A stretch of 11,933 nt of DNA. Origin: Alphaproteobacteria bacterium (GTDB lineage Bacteria > Pseudomonadota > Alphaproteobacteria > Micavibrionales > UBA1664). The stretch is from NCBI GenBank assembly GCA_030427215.1, contig JAUHXB010000018.1:1-11933 (forward strand), in the 5' to 3' direction. Under the pieces are notes generated by a model. The model was not told the DNA's origin, ran no database searches, and saw only the letters and a list, made by a program, of their open reading frames with translations. Below, piece by piece: positions 1-7,767 of the stretch. The position numbers and the translations under genes were made by a program. The first letter of the stretch is position 1; each line of letters starts with the position of its first letter.

Positions 1-1296
1 ATCGAATATTTCGCGCTTGATTTGATTATGGGTGATGATGGTGAATGTCTAGGCGTGATGGCTTGGAATTTGGATGATGGTACAATTCACCGTTTCCGTG
101 GAAAACAGACCGTGCTTGCCACTGGTGGGTATGGGCGTGCTTATTTCTCTTGTACGTCGGCGCACACATGTACTGGTGACGGGAATGCAATGGTGTTGCG
201 TGCCGGATTGCCTTTACAGGACATGGAATTCACACAATTCCACCCGACAGGTGTTTATGGCGCGGGATGTTTGATTACCGAAGGCGTTCGCGGTGAAGGT
301 GGGTATTTAACCAATTCTGAGGGTGAGCGATTCATGGAACGATATGCGCCATCCGCAAAAGATTTGGCCTCTCGTGATGTTGTGTCCCGGTCTATGACCA
401 TTGAAATTAACGAAGGTCGAGGTGTTGGTGACAATGCCGACCACATACACCTCAACCTTCAACATCTTGGGGCGGATGTGATTAATGAACGCCTGCCCGG
501 TATTGCGGAAACGGCAAAAATTTTCGCAGGCGCTGATGTGACCAAAGAACCCATCCCTGTTTTACCAACCGTGCATTATAATATGGGCGGTATTCCAACC
601 AATTATATGGGCGAGGTGATCAACCCAACAAAACGTGATCCGGATAAGGTTGTGCCGGGTCTTATGGCGATTGGCGAGGCGGCCTGTGTGTCCGTTCACG
701 GTGCGAATCGTTTGGGCTCGAACTCTCTGCTTGATTTGGTTGTGTTTGGACGCGCGGCGGCAAAACGAGCCGCGGAAACGGTGAAACCAGGTGAAAATCA
801 TACGCCACTCGGCAAAGATGATGGATCACGTGCGATTGAACGCCTTGATAAAATCCGCAATCACAAACCAAAAACACCTATGGCGGAACTCCGTTTAGAC
901 ATGCAAAAAACAATGCAAGGGCATGCCGCGGTGTTTAGAACAGGTGAAAGCCTTGCCGAAGGTGTGAAGAAGATTGATAAATTATTTGGCGTAAAGGGTG
1001 ACCTTGGTGTTGCCGATAAATCCACGATCTTTAACACTGATTTGGTTGAAACATTGGAATTGGATAATTTATTATCCCAAGCGGTGGTAAGTATGCATTC
1101 ATGTGCCGACAGAACGGAATCACGCGGGGCGCACGCTCGTGATGATTATCCTGATCGTAATGACAAGGAATGGATGAAACATTCCACCTGTTACATCGAT
1201 GATAAAGGCAAGGTCACGCTGGGTGATCGCCCTGTCCACCAATATACAATGACAACGGATGTTAAACCTATTCCGCCTAAGAAGCGCGTTTACTAA
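1..1296 (+). CDS. sdhA: Succinate dehydrogenase flavoprotein subunit, 5'-truncated by the window edge
   Basis: This is the FAD-carrying catalytic subunit of respiratory complex II, which oxidises succinate to fumarate on the cytoplasmic face of the inner membrane. The reading frame is open from base 1. About 431 residues are present, and roughly the first 170 of a ~600-residue family member lie outside the window. Visible motifs are VLATGGYGR (FAD domain), [49 protein letters not shown] and [23 protein letters not shown]. These carry the equivalents of the E. coli active-site His242, Thr254, Glu255, Arg286, His354 and Arg399. The C-terminal domain has [14 protein letters not shown] and ends in the family-typical KKRVY. 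TTG/ATG codons at 22 and 28 are internal, not starts. The usual downstream partner sdhB is not present; an unrelated gene begins 41 bp after the stop. Confidence 0.97.
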   Translation: MEYFALDLIMGDDGECLGVMAWNLDDGTIHRFRGKQTVLATGGYGRAYFSCTSAHTCTGDGNAMVLRAGLPLQDMEFTQFHPTGVYGAGCLITEGVRGEGGYLTNSEGERFMERYAPSAKDLASRDVVSRSMTIEINEGRGVGDNADHIHLNLQHLGADVINERLPGIAETAKIFAGADVTKEPIPVLPTVHYNMGGIPTNYMGEVINPTKRDPDKVVPGLMAIGEAACVSVHGANRLGSNSLLDLVVFGRAAAKRAAETVKPGENHTPLGKDDGSRAIERLDKIRNHKPKTPMAELRLDMQKTMQGHAAVFRTGESLAEGVKKIDKLFGVKGDLGVADKSTIFNTDLVETLELDNLLSQAVVSMHSCADRTESRGAHARDDYPDRNDKEWMKHSTCYIDDKGKVTLGDRPVHQYTMTTDVKPIPPKKRVY

Positions 1297-1303
1297 ATAT
1301 ATA

Positions 1304-1332
1304 TTGACATAAATTGTAATGTGAGCTATGAT
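1304..1332 (+). promoter_or_regulatory. Near-consensus sigma-70 promoter, predicted to give a leaderless mRNA
   Basis: TTGACA lies at 1304-1309, followed by an exact 17-base spacer and TATGAT at 1327-1332 (five of six bases of TATAAT). The -10 box is preceded by GC, giving GCTATGAT, which resembles the GCTANAWC -10 consensus described for Caulobacter housekeeping promoters. Transcription would be expected to begin about 6-8 bases after the -10 box, at roughly 1338-1340, which is the ATG of the next gene. No Shine-Dalgarno sequence exists between 1297 and 1337. What is seen is the boxes and spacing; leaderless initiation is inferred. Confidence 0.7.
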
Positions 1333-1337
1333 GCCTC

Positions 1338-1973
1338 ATGTCATATTTTAATGCGCAATCGAGGTTACGTGGATTATTTGGAGCAGACAGCATTCAATGC
1401 TTTCATGTTTTTGCGCTTGTTTCTTCAAAAAAGATAACCGATCCCGGTGAAGTAGATGAATATCTTAAGGCTAGAAATGTTGATACGGTGGCAAAACCGC
1501 TTGGAAATCTTCCGGAGCATCGTTTTAGTAAGGCCAGATTAAATGCTGGCACTTATTCAGCCATAGAATCACGAAAATTTATTTCGCCTATTGCTGCTAC
1601 GCCTATATTCACTTTGGCTTCGTATAGTATTAACGCAGCAGGCTCAAAGCAAACTACGGAAATGCATTTGGATATCATAAGACAGCAGTATGTGGACAAT
1701 ATGACAGAAGAACGCTCCGATCTTGTTTTTAATGAACAAGGTCAGGCAATAAGTACATTAGAAGAGAGATTAAAAGTAGAATTCAGATATGTTGTACAAG
1801 CCTATGATCCACAAGTTTGCCACCCTCGCGATTTAGGCGTTTTACAACCTATAACAACTATACCTGGTGTTGTTATTCATCCAAATATAGATCAAATTTC
1901 TAGTTTGAAAGAGCTTAGACAAATAAGTGAATTTGCGCATGCTGGATCAAAAGGTTCTCACAAAACCCTGTAA
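1338..1973 (+). CDS. Unrecognised 211-residue protein, likely acquired gene
   Basis: I do not recognise this protein. It has no signal peptide, no membrane segment, no cysteine cluster and no catalytic motif that I can name. It looks like a soluble mixed alpha/beta protein with an acidic, helix-prone stretch around residues 110-150 (MHLDIIRQQYVDNMTEERSD). The start is well fixed: an in-frame TGA at 1329-1331 excludes anything upstream, and a strong promoter places its +1 on this ATG. Codon use differs from the neighbours. By my count 9 of 16 Ile codons are ATA and 6 of 12 Arg codons are AGA, whereas the adjacent ribE has no AGA in six Arg codons and few ATA. The gene stands between sdhA and ribE, where sdhB would often be. 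The combination of own promoter, odd codon use and unknown family suggests horizontal acquisition. It is probably a real gene because of its length, promoter and fixed start. Confidence 0.75.
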   Translation: MSYFNAQSRLRGLFGADSIQCFHVFALVSSKKITDPGEVDEYLKARNVDTVAKPLGNLPEHRFSKARLNAGTYSAIESRKFISPIAATPIFTLASYSINAAGSKQTTEMHLDIIRQQYVDNMTEERSDLVFNEQGQAISTLEERLKVEFRYVVQAYDPQVCHPRDLGVLQPITTIPGVVIHPNIDQISSLKELRQISEFAHAGSKGSHKTL

Positions 1974-2004
1974 TCCAAAAATAAATCATGCTAAAAACAT
2001 GGAT

Positions 2005-2649
2005 ATGTTCACAGGAATTGTTCAAAAAAAGGTTTCGGCTGTCTCTTATGATAAGGGTGATGCGATTGGTGTTTTAACATTGGATCGTGATGGCATTGAT
2101 TTAAACGATACTGAAATTGGGGCGTCTATTGCCGTGAATGGGGTTTGCTTAACCCTGACACAATTTACCAACACAACTATGCAATTCGATATTGTTCAAT
2201 CAACCATGGATAAAAGCAACCTTCACGCCTTGTCTGGGGGTGATTTGGTCAATATTGAAAAAAGCCTTAAAATGGGTGATACGAATAGCGGTCACGAGGT
2301 TTCAGGCCATGTTGATGGCATGGGTCACATTCATGCCAAGGATATTATTGGCGAATCCCATCGCATCCAAATCAAATTGCCGGATGAATTAATGCGGTAT
2401 ATTTTTGCCCAAGGGTTCATCGCCCTGAATGGGATTAGCCTGACGATAAGCGCGATTGATAAAGCCCAAAACATTCTTGAGGTGTGGATAATCCCTGAAA
2501 CTGCGCGTGTGACCAATATTTGTGATTTAGATATTGGCGACCCGGTTAATATTGAAATTGAAAAACGAACGCAGATTATGGTCGATACTATCCGCGACGC
2601 GGTGAAGGATTATCTGGATAATGGTGATGGTAAGGCACTTATTGAATAG
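2005..2649 (+). CDS. ribE: Riboflavin synthase alpha subunit, E. coli sequence type
   Basis: This enzyme disproportionates two 6,7-dimethyl-8-ribityllumazine molecules to riboflavin and a pyrimidinedione, the last step of riboflavin synthesis, in the cytoplasm. It has two tandem lumazine-binding barrels (about 1-97 and 98-190). Key features are the MFTGIV start, AVNGVCLT with Cys48, and SGHEVSGHVDG with His97 and His102, which fall on the same numbers as in the E. coli enzyme. The second barrel has GFIALNGISLTIS, IIPETARVTN and VNIEIEKRTQIMVDT. The IPET and TQxxVDT signatures match the E. coli form rather than the common IPHT...AKYVERL form. The E. coli Asp185 position is Glu here. Length is 214 residues against 213 in E. 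coli. I start at 2005 because the family begins MFTGIV; ATG 1999 adds two residues. The frame is open back to 1927, but that would overlap the previous gene. No clear ribosome-binding site precedes either ATG. It sits apart from the other rib genes. Confidence 0.95.
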   Translation: MFTGIVQKKVSAVSYDKGDAIGVLTLDRDGIDLNDTEIGASIAVNGVCLTLTQFTNTTMQFDIVQSTMDKSNLHALSGGDLVNIEKSLKMGDTNSGHEVSGHVDGMGHIHAKDIIGESHRIQIKLPDELMRYIFAQGFIALNGISLTISAIDKAQNILEVWIIPETARVTNICDLDIGDPVNIEIEKRTQIMVDTIRDAVKDYLDNGDGKALIE

Positions 2650-2685
2650 TGCCCCTCACGTGAATCATGCTATTGATTAACCTTC

Positions 2686-5487
2686 ATGGTTCAAAATGCT
2701 CCCCATCAAAAACCGATTGCCTTTCCTGCCGTATCCATTGTTGTGATCGCACAGGCGAGCGTATGCATCATGACCCATGAGGGGGAGATTATCACAAAAC
2801 CAATCGGTGAACGGTTGGACATTGAACCAATTGTCAAAGGCGCACCGATCCTGACCTGCCATGCGAAATGGACATCAGAAAAATTAAATTTGGGCACGTA
2901 CCCTGCCTTTGATATTTTGGAACTCTTCGCCTTTATTCACCCCGCAAAATTTGTAACACCGACATTGCATGGCATGGCGTCGCATTTTGGATTTGAATCA
3001 TCACAAATTGCGGATGACGCACCGTTTTTATTAATTGAAATTGCGCAACATTTATTAACGCAATTGGTGAGCCTGCCCGACAAAGAAAAAATGCAATGTA
3101 TTTCCATTGCTCAATCCATGGCGCGCGGGGGTGACGGATGGGCGTGGGCACCGTATGTTTTGGATGCATTGGGTGTGGCTTATGATGCGCGCATACCGAC
3201 AAACCCACGTAAAGACATGGATATTTTTAAGGATATGATTGAATGGGCAGAAGAAGCCCCACCACCACCCAACAAATATGATTTGGTCAGTGGTGATGAA
3301 GCGCGCGATCACTTAAAAACATTATTACAACGTCGCGAAACAATGGGGCGGAATGCACAAATTCGCTCGCAACAATCTAATTACGCCACGCGTATTGCCG
3401 ATCATTTTATGCCGAAAACAACAGATGATTCACCCCATGTTTTGATTGCACAGGCAGGCACAGGCATCGGTAAAACATACGGGTATTTGGCACCGGCGCA
3501 GGCATGGGCACAAAAAAATGAAGGGCGCGTGACCATATCCACCTATACAAAAAATTTACAACGGCAAATTGAACAGGATTTGGATATTTTATATCCCGAC
3601 CCTGCCGACCGTGCGCGTAAGGTAACAATCCAAAAAGGGCGCGAAAATTATTTGTGTTTGTTGAATTTAGAAGAAATGATATCGGGCGCGGCCATGGCAC
3701 AAAATTCACGGCAAATTATTGCGGCAGGGTTAATGGCACGATGGGCGATGAAAACCCAAGATGGGGATTTGAGTGGGAATAGTTTTCCTGGCTGGCTCAC
3801 CAATTTGCTGGGTCTTCAAAATACGATTGGGCTGGCGGATCGCCGCGGGGAATGTATTTACGCGGCCTGCACCCATTATCACAAATGTTTTATCGAGGGC
3901 ATGAATCGCAAGGCCAAACGCGCCGAATTGGTGATTAACAATCACGCCCTGACCATGATCCGGGCGGCGACGGAGGCAAGCGATGCGGTTACGCCCTTCA
4001 TCGTCTTTGACGAGGCGCATCATTTATTTCAGGCGGCAGACAGTGCCTATGGTGCGAACCTTACAGGGATGGAGGCCACAGATTTGCGCCGATGGTTGTT
4101 AGGCCCCGAAGATGATAGACGTAAAGGCCAAGGCGGGTCGCGTGGGCGGGGTTTAAGAAAACGCCTTGAGGGATTAATCGATGAAAATTCCCCTGCCTAT
4201 CACGATATTGGAAAAATCATTGTTGCGGCAAAGGAATCCTTGCCCGGCGCAGGGTGGCGAAAACGTGTTTTTTCACATGACCCATTCGGTGTCATGGAGG
4301 GTTTTTTATCTGCACTCACCACCCATGTGAACCAACGCGCAAAAAATGCGGAAGGGCCTTACACCATTGAATGTGATATTGCACCCATTACCGATGATTT
4401 GATTGAAAAAGCGGGGGCGTTGCGCGCATCATTAAAAAAATTACAAAAACCACTCGCGGATTTATCATCCAATTTAAAGGCGATGATGGAAGATCAGGCC
4501 GATACGTTGGAAAAAGATACTTTGGCGCGGTTGGATAATTTATCGGCATCCATTGAACGCCGATCAACATTAATGATATCCGCATGGGTGATGATGGTTG
4601 ATGATTTGATGAATGAAAAACAAGATCCTAATTTTATCAATTGGTTTGAAATTACCCGTCTGAATGGTCGTCATTATGATGTTGGTATGATGCGTCGATA
4701 TAAAAACCCGATGGAGCCGTTCGGTAATTCCATCCGTAATACTGCGCATGGTTTAATCATGACATCGGCCACCATTCGTACAAAAAAGGGTGATGAGGAG
4801 TCCGCTTGGATAGAATCTGATCAAACATTAGGGACACAATATTTAACCGATATGACCCCAACTAAAATTGATTTGCCATCACCATTTCAATATGGTGATC
4901 AATCCAAAATTATTATTGTGACGGACATTGATAAAAACAACACTATGGCGATTGCTAATGCGATGAAATTAATCTTCCAAACATCCAAAGGTGGCGGGTT
5001 GGGGTTATTTACATCCATAGCACGATTACGCCAAACTTATCGATCCATCGCCGATGCATTGGAACGGCAATCCATTCCCGTTTATGCCCAACATGAAAAT
5101 GATATCGATATTGGAACGTTAACCGACATGTTTCGCGATGATGACAATGCCTGTTTATTGGGAACGGACGCCGTGCGTGATGGAATTGATGTTGCGGGCG
5201 CGTCATTGCGATGTATGGTGTTTGACCGTGTGCCATGGCCTCGCCCAACAATCCTGCACCGCGAGCGACGCAATTTATTTGGTGGAAGAGCGTACGATGA
5301 AAACATCACGCGCCTCAAATTAAAGCAAGCCTATGGCAGATTGATCAGGTCCGAAACCGACAAGGGGATATTTGTAATGTTAGATGGGTCAACCCCTTCA
5401 CGATTATTAGACGCCTTTCCCGAAGATGTCGAGATTCAACGCCTGACATTAAAAGACGCCTTGTCCGAAATTAAATCGTTTTTGTAA
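2686..5487 (+). CDS. dinG: DinG/XPD-family ATP-dependent DNA helicase with Fe-S cluster and N-terminal extension
   Basis: This is a superfamily 2 helicase expected to unwind DNA 5'-to-3' and to act in repair or R-loop/replication-fork processing. Residues 1-190 form an extension, then a proline linker (APPPPN, ~191-196) leads to the helicase. Visible helicase motifs are Walker A AGTGIGKT (257-264), STYTKNLQRQ (motif Ia), DEAH (442-445), MTSATIR (692-698), GTDAVRDGIDVAG (motif V, ~826) and QAYGRLIR (motif VI, 881-888). Cysteines 324, 390, 395 and 401 match the 4Fe-4S ligand pattern of E. coli DinG (120, 194, 199, 205), with identical 5- and 6-residue spacings between the last three. The N-terminal region carries FDILELFAFIHPAK...LHGMASHFGF, which resembles the second half of a DnaQ-like exonuclease domain, but no DxE catalytic motif is visible. 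The protein is longer than E. coli DinG (~716 residues) because of this extension. It begins 36 bp after ribE, and its last 17 bp overlap the convergent gene. Confidence 0.93.
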   Translation: MVQNAPHQKPIAFPAVSIVVIAQASVCIMTHEGEIITKPIGERLDIEPIVKGAPILTCHAKWTSEKLNLGTYPAFDILELFAFIHPAKFVTPTLHGMASHFGFESSQIADDAPFLLIEIAQHLLTQLVSLPDKEKMQCISIAQSMARGGDGWAWAPYVLDALGVAYDARIPTNPRKDMDIFKDMIEWAEEAPPPPNKYDLVSGDEARDHLKTLLQRRETMGRNAQIRSQQSNYATRIADHFMPKTTDDSPHVLIAQAGTGIGKTYGYLAPAQAWAQKNEGRVTISTYTKNLQRQIEQDLDILYPDPADRARKVTIQKGRENYLCLLNLEEMISGAAMAQNSRQIIAAGLMARWAMKTQDGDLSGNSFPGWLTNLLGLQNTIGLADRRGECIYAACTHYHKCFIEGMNRKAKRAELVINNHALTMIRAATEASDAVTPFIVFDEAHHLFQAADSAYGANLTGMEATDLRRWLLGPEDDRRKGQGGSRGRGLRKRLEGLIDENSPAYHDIGKIIVAAKESLPGAGWRKRVFSHDPFGVMEGFLSALTTHVNQRAKNAEGPYTIECDIAPITDDLIEKAGALRASLKKLQKPLADLSSNLKAMMEDQADTLEKDTLARLDNLSASIERRSTLMISAWVMMVDDLMNEKQDPNFINWFEITRLNGRHYDVGMMRRYKNPMEPFGNSIRNTAHGLIMTSATIRTKKGDEESAWIESDQTLGTQYLTDMTPTKIDLPSPFQYGDQSKIIIVTDIDKNNTMAIANAMKLIFQTSKGGGLGLFTSIARLRQTYRSIADALERQSIPVYAQHENDIDIGTLTDMFRDDDNACLLGTDAVRDGIDVAGASLRCMVFDRVPWPRPTILHRERRNLFGGRAYDENITRLKLKQAYGRLIRSETDKGIFVMLDGSTPSRLLDAFPEDVEIQRLTLKDALSEIKSFL

Positions 5488-5953
5488 GGTTTCGAACACC
5501 CCTGATCATCCGATAGATTAGAAATGCAGGGTAGGGGATCAAGGCGATTGCCGCCAACCCAATGAGGGATAAGTTGTCTCTAATAAATTGTAACTGCATT
5601 AATCGAATTTCATTTTCGTTTGGGACGATGCCTCTTCCCGCGCCGTCAACCAATGCGAAGATGGATGATAGATCACCATTGGAATAGATGACGGACCCAA
5701 ACACAATAACACCAATGAATAAAATCAGCGTCGACCACCATCCGGTTTTAATGATATATCGGGCGTGAAATTGCATCGCATCCCCGCCACGTTTAAACCA
5801 TTTGTAAAAATAGGCGGCGGCAAATCCAACAAAGGCACAGGCCAATCCGGCAAACGGCAAAATTGAATACGGAATCACCATTAAAATTGACCCGACGGTC
5901 ACTAATGCATACAGGCCAATAATTTCTTTATCTTGTTTTGAAAGGTCACTCAT
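5471..5953 (-). CDS. Small multi-pass inner-membrane protein downstream of mutL
   Basis: The protein has 160 residues and three or four predicted membrane segments: about 11-30 (IIGLYALVTVGSILMVIPYS), 33-50, 73-92 (WWSTLILFIGVIVFGSVIY) and 128-147 (LSLIGLAAIALIPYPAFLIY). A short amphipathic link with a His (MQFHARYIIKTGWW, ~60-73) lies between segments 2 and 3. The tail is positively charged (RMIRGVRNLTK), as expected for a cytoplasmic end. The layout and the HARYIIKT element recall small bacterial membrane families such as DUF4870-like proteins, but I cannot assign it with confidence. The start chosen is ATG 5953, two bases after the mutL TGA, with AAAGG about nine bases upstream. A GTG at 5959 that overlaps the mutL stop is an alternative, adding two residues. 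It is almost certainly co-transcribed with mutL. Its 3' end overlaps the helicase gene on the other strand. Confidence 0.8.
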   Translation of the reverse strand: MSDLSKQDKEIIGLYALVTVGSILMVIPYSILPFAGLACAFVGFAAAYFYKWFKRGGDAMQFHARYIIKTGWWSTLILFIGVIVFGSVIYSNGDLSSIFALVDGAGRGIVPNENEIRLMQLQFIRDNLSLIGLAAIALIPYPAFLIYRMIRGVRNLTKTI

Positions 5954-5955
5954 GA

Positions 5956-7725
5956 TCACTGCCTTTTAAATAATTTTTCAACGTCATCTAATGATAATGA
6001 AATCATTGTTGGCCGTCCATGGTTGCATTGCCCTGATAACGGTGTTTTTTCCATGTCGCGGAGGAGTTGGTTCATCTCATCTTGGTTCAAACGCCTGCCT
6101 GATCTGACTGATCCGTGACATGATAATGTTGCAAGCAGGTGATTGATTTTCGCCTCTAATCCATCAACGGTTCCTAAATCCTCAACTTCATCCGCAAGAT
6201 TTTTGATCATGTCATGAATATTCATGCGGTCGGATAAAATGGATGGAACCTCGCGCACGATGATTGACCCTTCGCCAAAACTATCCAATACCAAACCCGT
6301 CTTTTCCAAAATATCTTTTTGATCGGACAGCATTTGAACCTGATCTTGGGGTAATTCAACGATTTCAGGGACAAGCAAAATTTGGCGCAATATCCCTTTT
6401 TCCGCCAAATCATCCTTCATTTTTTCATAGACAAGGCGTTCATGCGCGGCATGTTGGTCAATAATCGTGATGCCGTCTTTGGTTTGGCTAACGATATAAT
6501 TATCATGAAATTGGGCGAGGGCAGACCCTAGCGGAAAATCATCTTGAGGCGGTTCAGTGGCCTCGACATGTTTGGGTGTAAAATCACTTTCATATGATGT
6601 TTCGGCAACGCGTGATTGGGGTTGAAATTCCATGTTTGGAATAGCGTAATTGACCTGAAGCGCGTGATGATGCGCGGTGCGCCCCCCACCGCGATTTGAA
6701 AATCGCTGGATTTGTGAAGGTAGCATGGATGCGGATACGCCCGCTTGTTCGCGAATTGCGCTTTGAATCGCGTGAAATAATAAATTACGAATGGCGGTGG
6801 GGGCTTTAAATCTCACTTCTGCCTTTGTTGGGTGAACATTCACATCCACATCGTCAAATGGCAATTCCACAAACAGGGCAACAATCGGATATCTGTTTCC
6901 CGCCAAAACATCGGCATAAGCCCCACGCAACACCCCCAATAATAATTTATCCATGACGGGGCGACCATTGACGAATAAATATTGATCTTTGGCATTGCCC
7001 TTGTTTAATGTAGGTAGGCTGGCATATCCTTTGAGGGTCACATTTTCATGTTTGTGGTCGATGAACATGGATGATTTTCGAAAATCGCGACCTAATATCG
7101 CGGTTAATCGATCTGCCAATGACCCCTTTTGATAATGAAACACGCGTTTATCATTATGTAGACATTGAAATTCAATATCGGGATAGGCCATGGCAAGGCG
7201 GTTGAGGACAGATTTAATTGCAATGATTTCCGCCTGATCCGACTTTTGAAATTTTAGACGAGCAGGGGTTGAATAAAATAAATCAGTAATCGTGATTTTT
7301 GTGCCTCTTTGGCGGGCGGATGGCTTTATGGTTCCAATTTTTCCACCCTCGCATGAAATTTGCCATGCCTCATCGGCATCCCTGTGGCGTGTTTCTATCG
7401 TCATGCGGCTGATTGATCCAATGGAGGGTAGGGCCTCACCTCTGAAGCCCAATGATTGAATCGATAATAAATCACTGTCTGGCAATTTAGATGTTGCGTG
7501 ACGTGACAAACATAATGCCAAATCATCCGCATTCATCCCCATTCCATTATCATCAATGATGATACGGCTTTTCCCCGCCTGCATTAAATCGATGATAATT
7601 TTATCCGCGCCGGCATCAATTGAATTTTCAACCAATTCTTTTATGGCCGCGGCGGGGCGTTCAATCACTTCACCTGCGGCGATTTGATTGACAAGTGTGT
7701 CGGGTAATTGGCGAATAATGCTCAT
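5956..7725 (-). CDS. mutL: DNA mismatch repair protein MutL, endonuclease type
   Basis: MutL couples MutS mismatch recognition to strand incision. The N-terminal GHKL ATPase has IAAGEVIERPAAAIKELVENSIDAGA (~15-40, with Glu30 and Asn34), IIDDNGMGM (~56-64), LSRHATSK (~73-80), GFRGEAL (93-99) and the transducer motif NVHPTKAEVRF. A variable linker of about 100 residues follows, rich in His/Gln/Ser. The C-terminal dimerisation and nuclease domain has DQHAAHERLVYE (423-434), matching the DQHA(x)2E(x)4E metal-binding endonuclease motif, then CHGSVRSGRR and CNHGRPT (567-573). This is therefore the nicking type found in bacteria without MutH, not the E. coli type. Length is 589 residues, within the usual 580-650. 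The ATG at 7725 gives the canonical start just before the conserved QLPDTLVNQIAAGEV. The gap to the upstream pentapeptide gene is 42 bp. No mutS is in the window. Confidence 0.98.
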   Translation of the reverse strand: MSIIRQLPDTLVNQIAAGEVIERPAAAIKELVENSIDAGADKIIIDLMQAGKSRIIIDDNGMGMNADDLALCLSRHATSKLPDSDLLSIQSLGFRGEALPSIGSISRMTIETRHRDADEAWQISCEGGKIGTIKPSARQRGTKITITDLFYSTPARLKFQKSDQAEIIAIKSVLNRLAMAYPDIEFQCLHNDKRVFHYQKGSLADRLTAILGRDFRKSSMFIDHKHENVTLKGYASLPTLNKGNAKDQYLFVNGRPVMDKLLLGVLRGAYADVLAGNRYPIVALFVELPFDDVDVNVHPTKAEVRFKAPTAIRNLLFHAIQSAIREQAGVSASMLPSQIQRFSNRGGGRTAHHHALQVNYAIPNMEFQPQSRVAETSYESDFTPKHVEATEPPQDDFPLGSALAQFHDNYIVSQTKDGITIIDQHAAHERLVYEKMKDDLAEKGILRQILLVPEIVELPQDQVQMLSDQKDILEKTGLVLDSFGEGSIIVREVPSILSDRMNIHDMIKNLADEVEDLGTVDGLEAKINHLLATLSCHGSVRSGRRLNQDEMNQLLRDMEKTPLSGQCNHGRPTMISLSLDDVEKLFKRQ

Positions 7726-7731
7726 GCATTA

Positions 7732-7760
7732 TTGATAGCTTAGATTAAACGAGATGAACA
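7732..7760 (-). promoter_or_regulatory. Weak candidate promoter for mutL
   Basis: On the minus strand TGTTCA (7755-7760) is followed by 17 bases and TATCAA (7732-7737), preceded by GC to give GCTATCAA. The -10 box ends six bases before the mutL ATG, so if it is used the transcript would be nearly leaderless. The -35 match is poor, and mutL could equally be read from upstream genes in the same direction. No Shine-Dalgarno sequence is obvious in the 42-bp gap. Confidence 0.25.
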
Positions 7761-7767
7761 GTAATGG

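Noticed and set aside
562..877. Minus-strand open frames within sdhA
   Set aside because: They lie wholly inside a conserved gene, have no recognisable product and no start context.
1927..2004. N-terminal extension of riboflavin synthase from ATG 1927
   Set aside because: It would overlap the preceding gene by 47 bp and add residues absent from the family, which begins MFTGIV at 2005.
2686..3260. Active DnaQ-type exonuclease domain fused to the helicase
   Set aside because: The acidic catalytic residues are not visible; only the general shape of the domain's second half is suggested.
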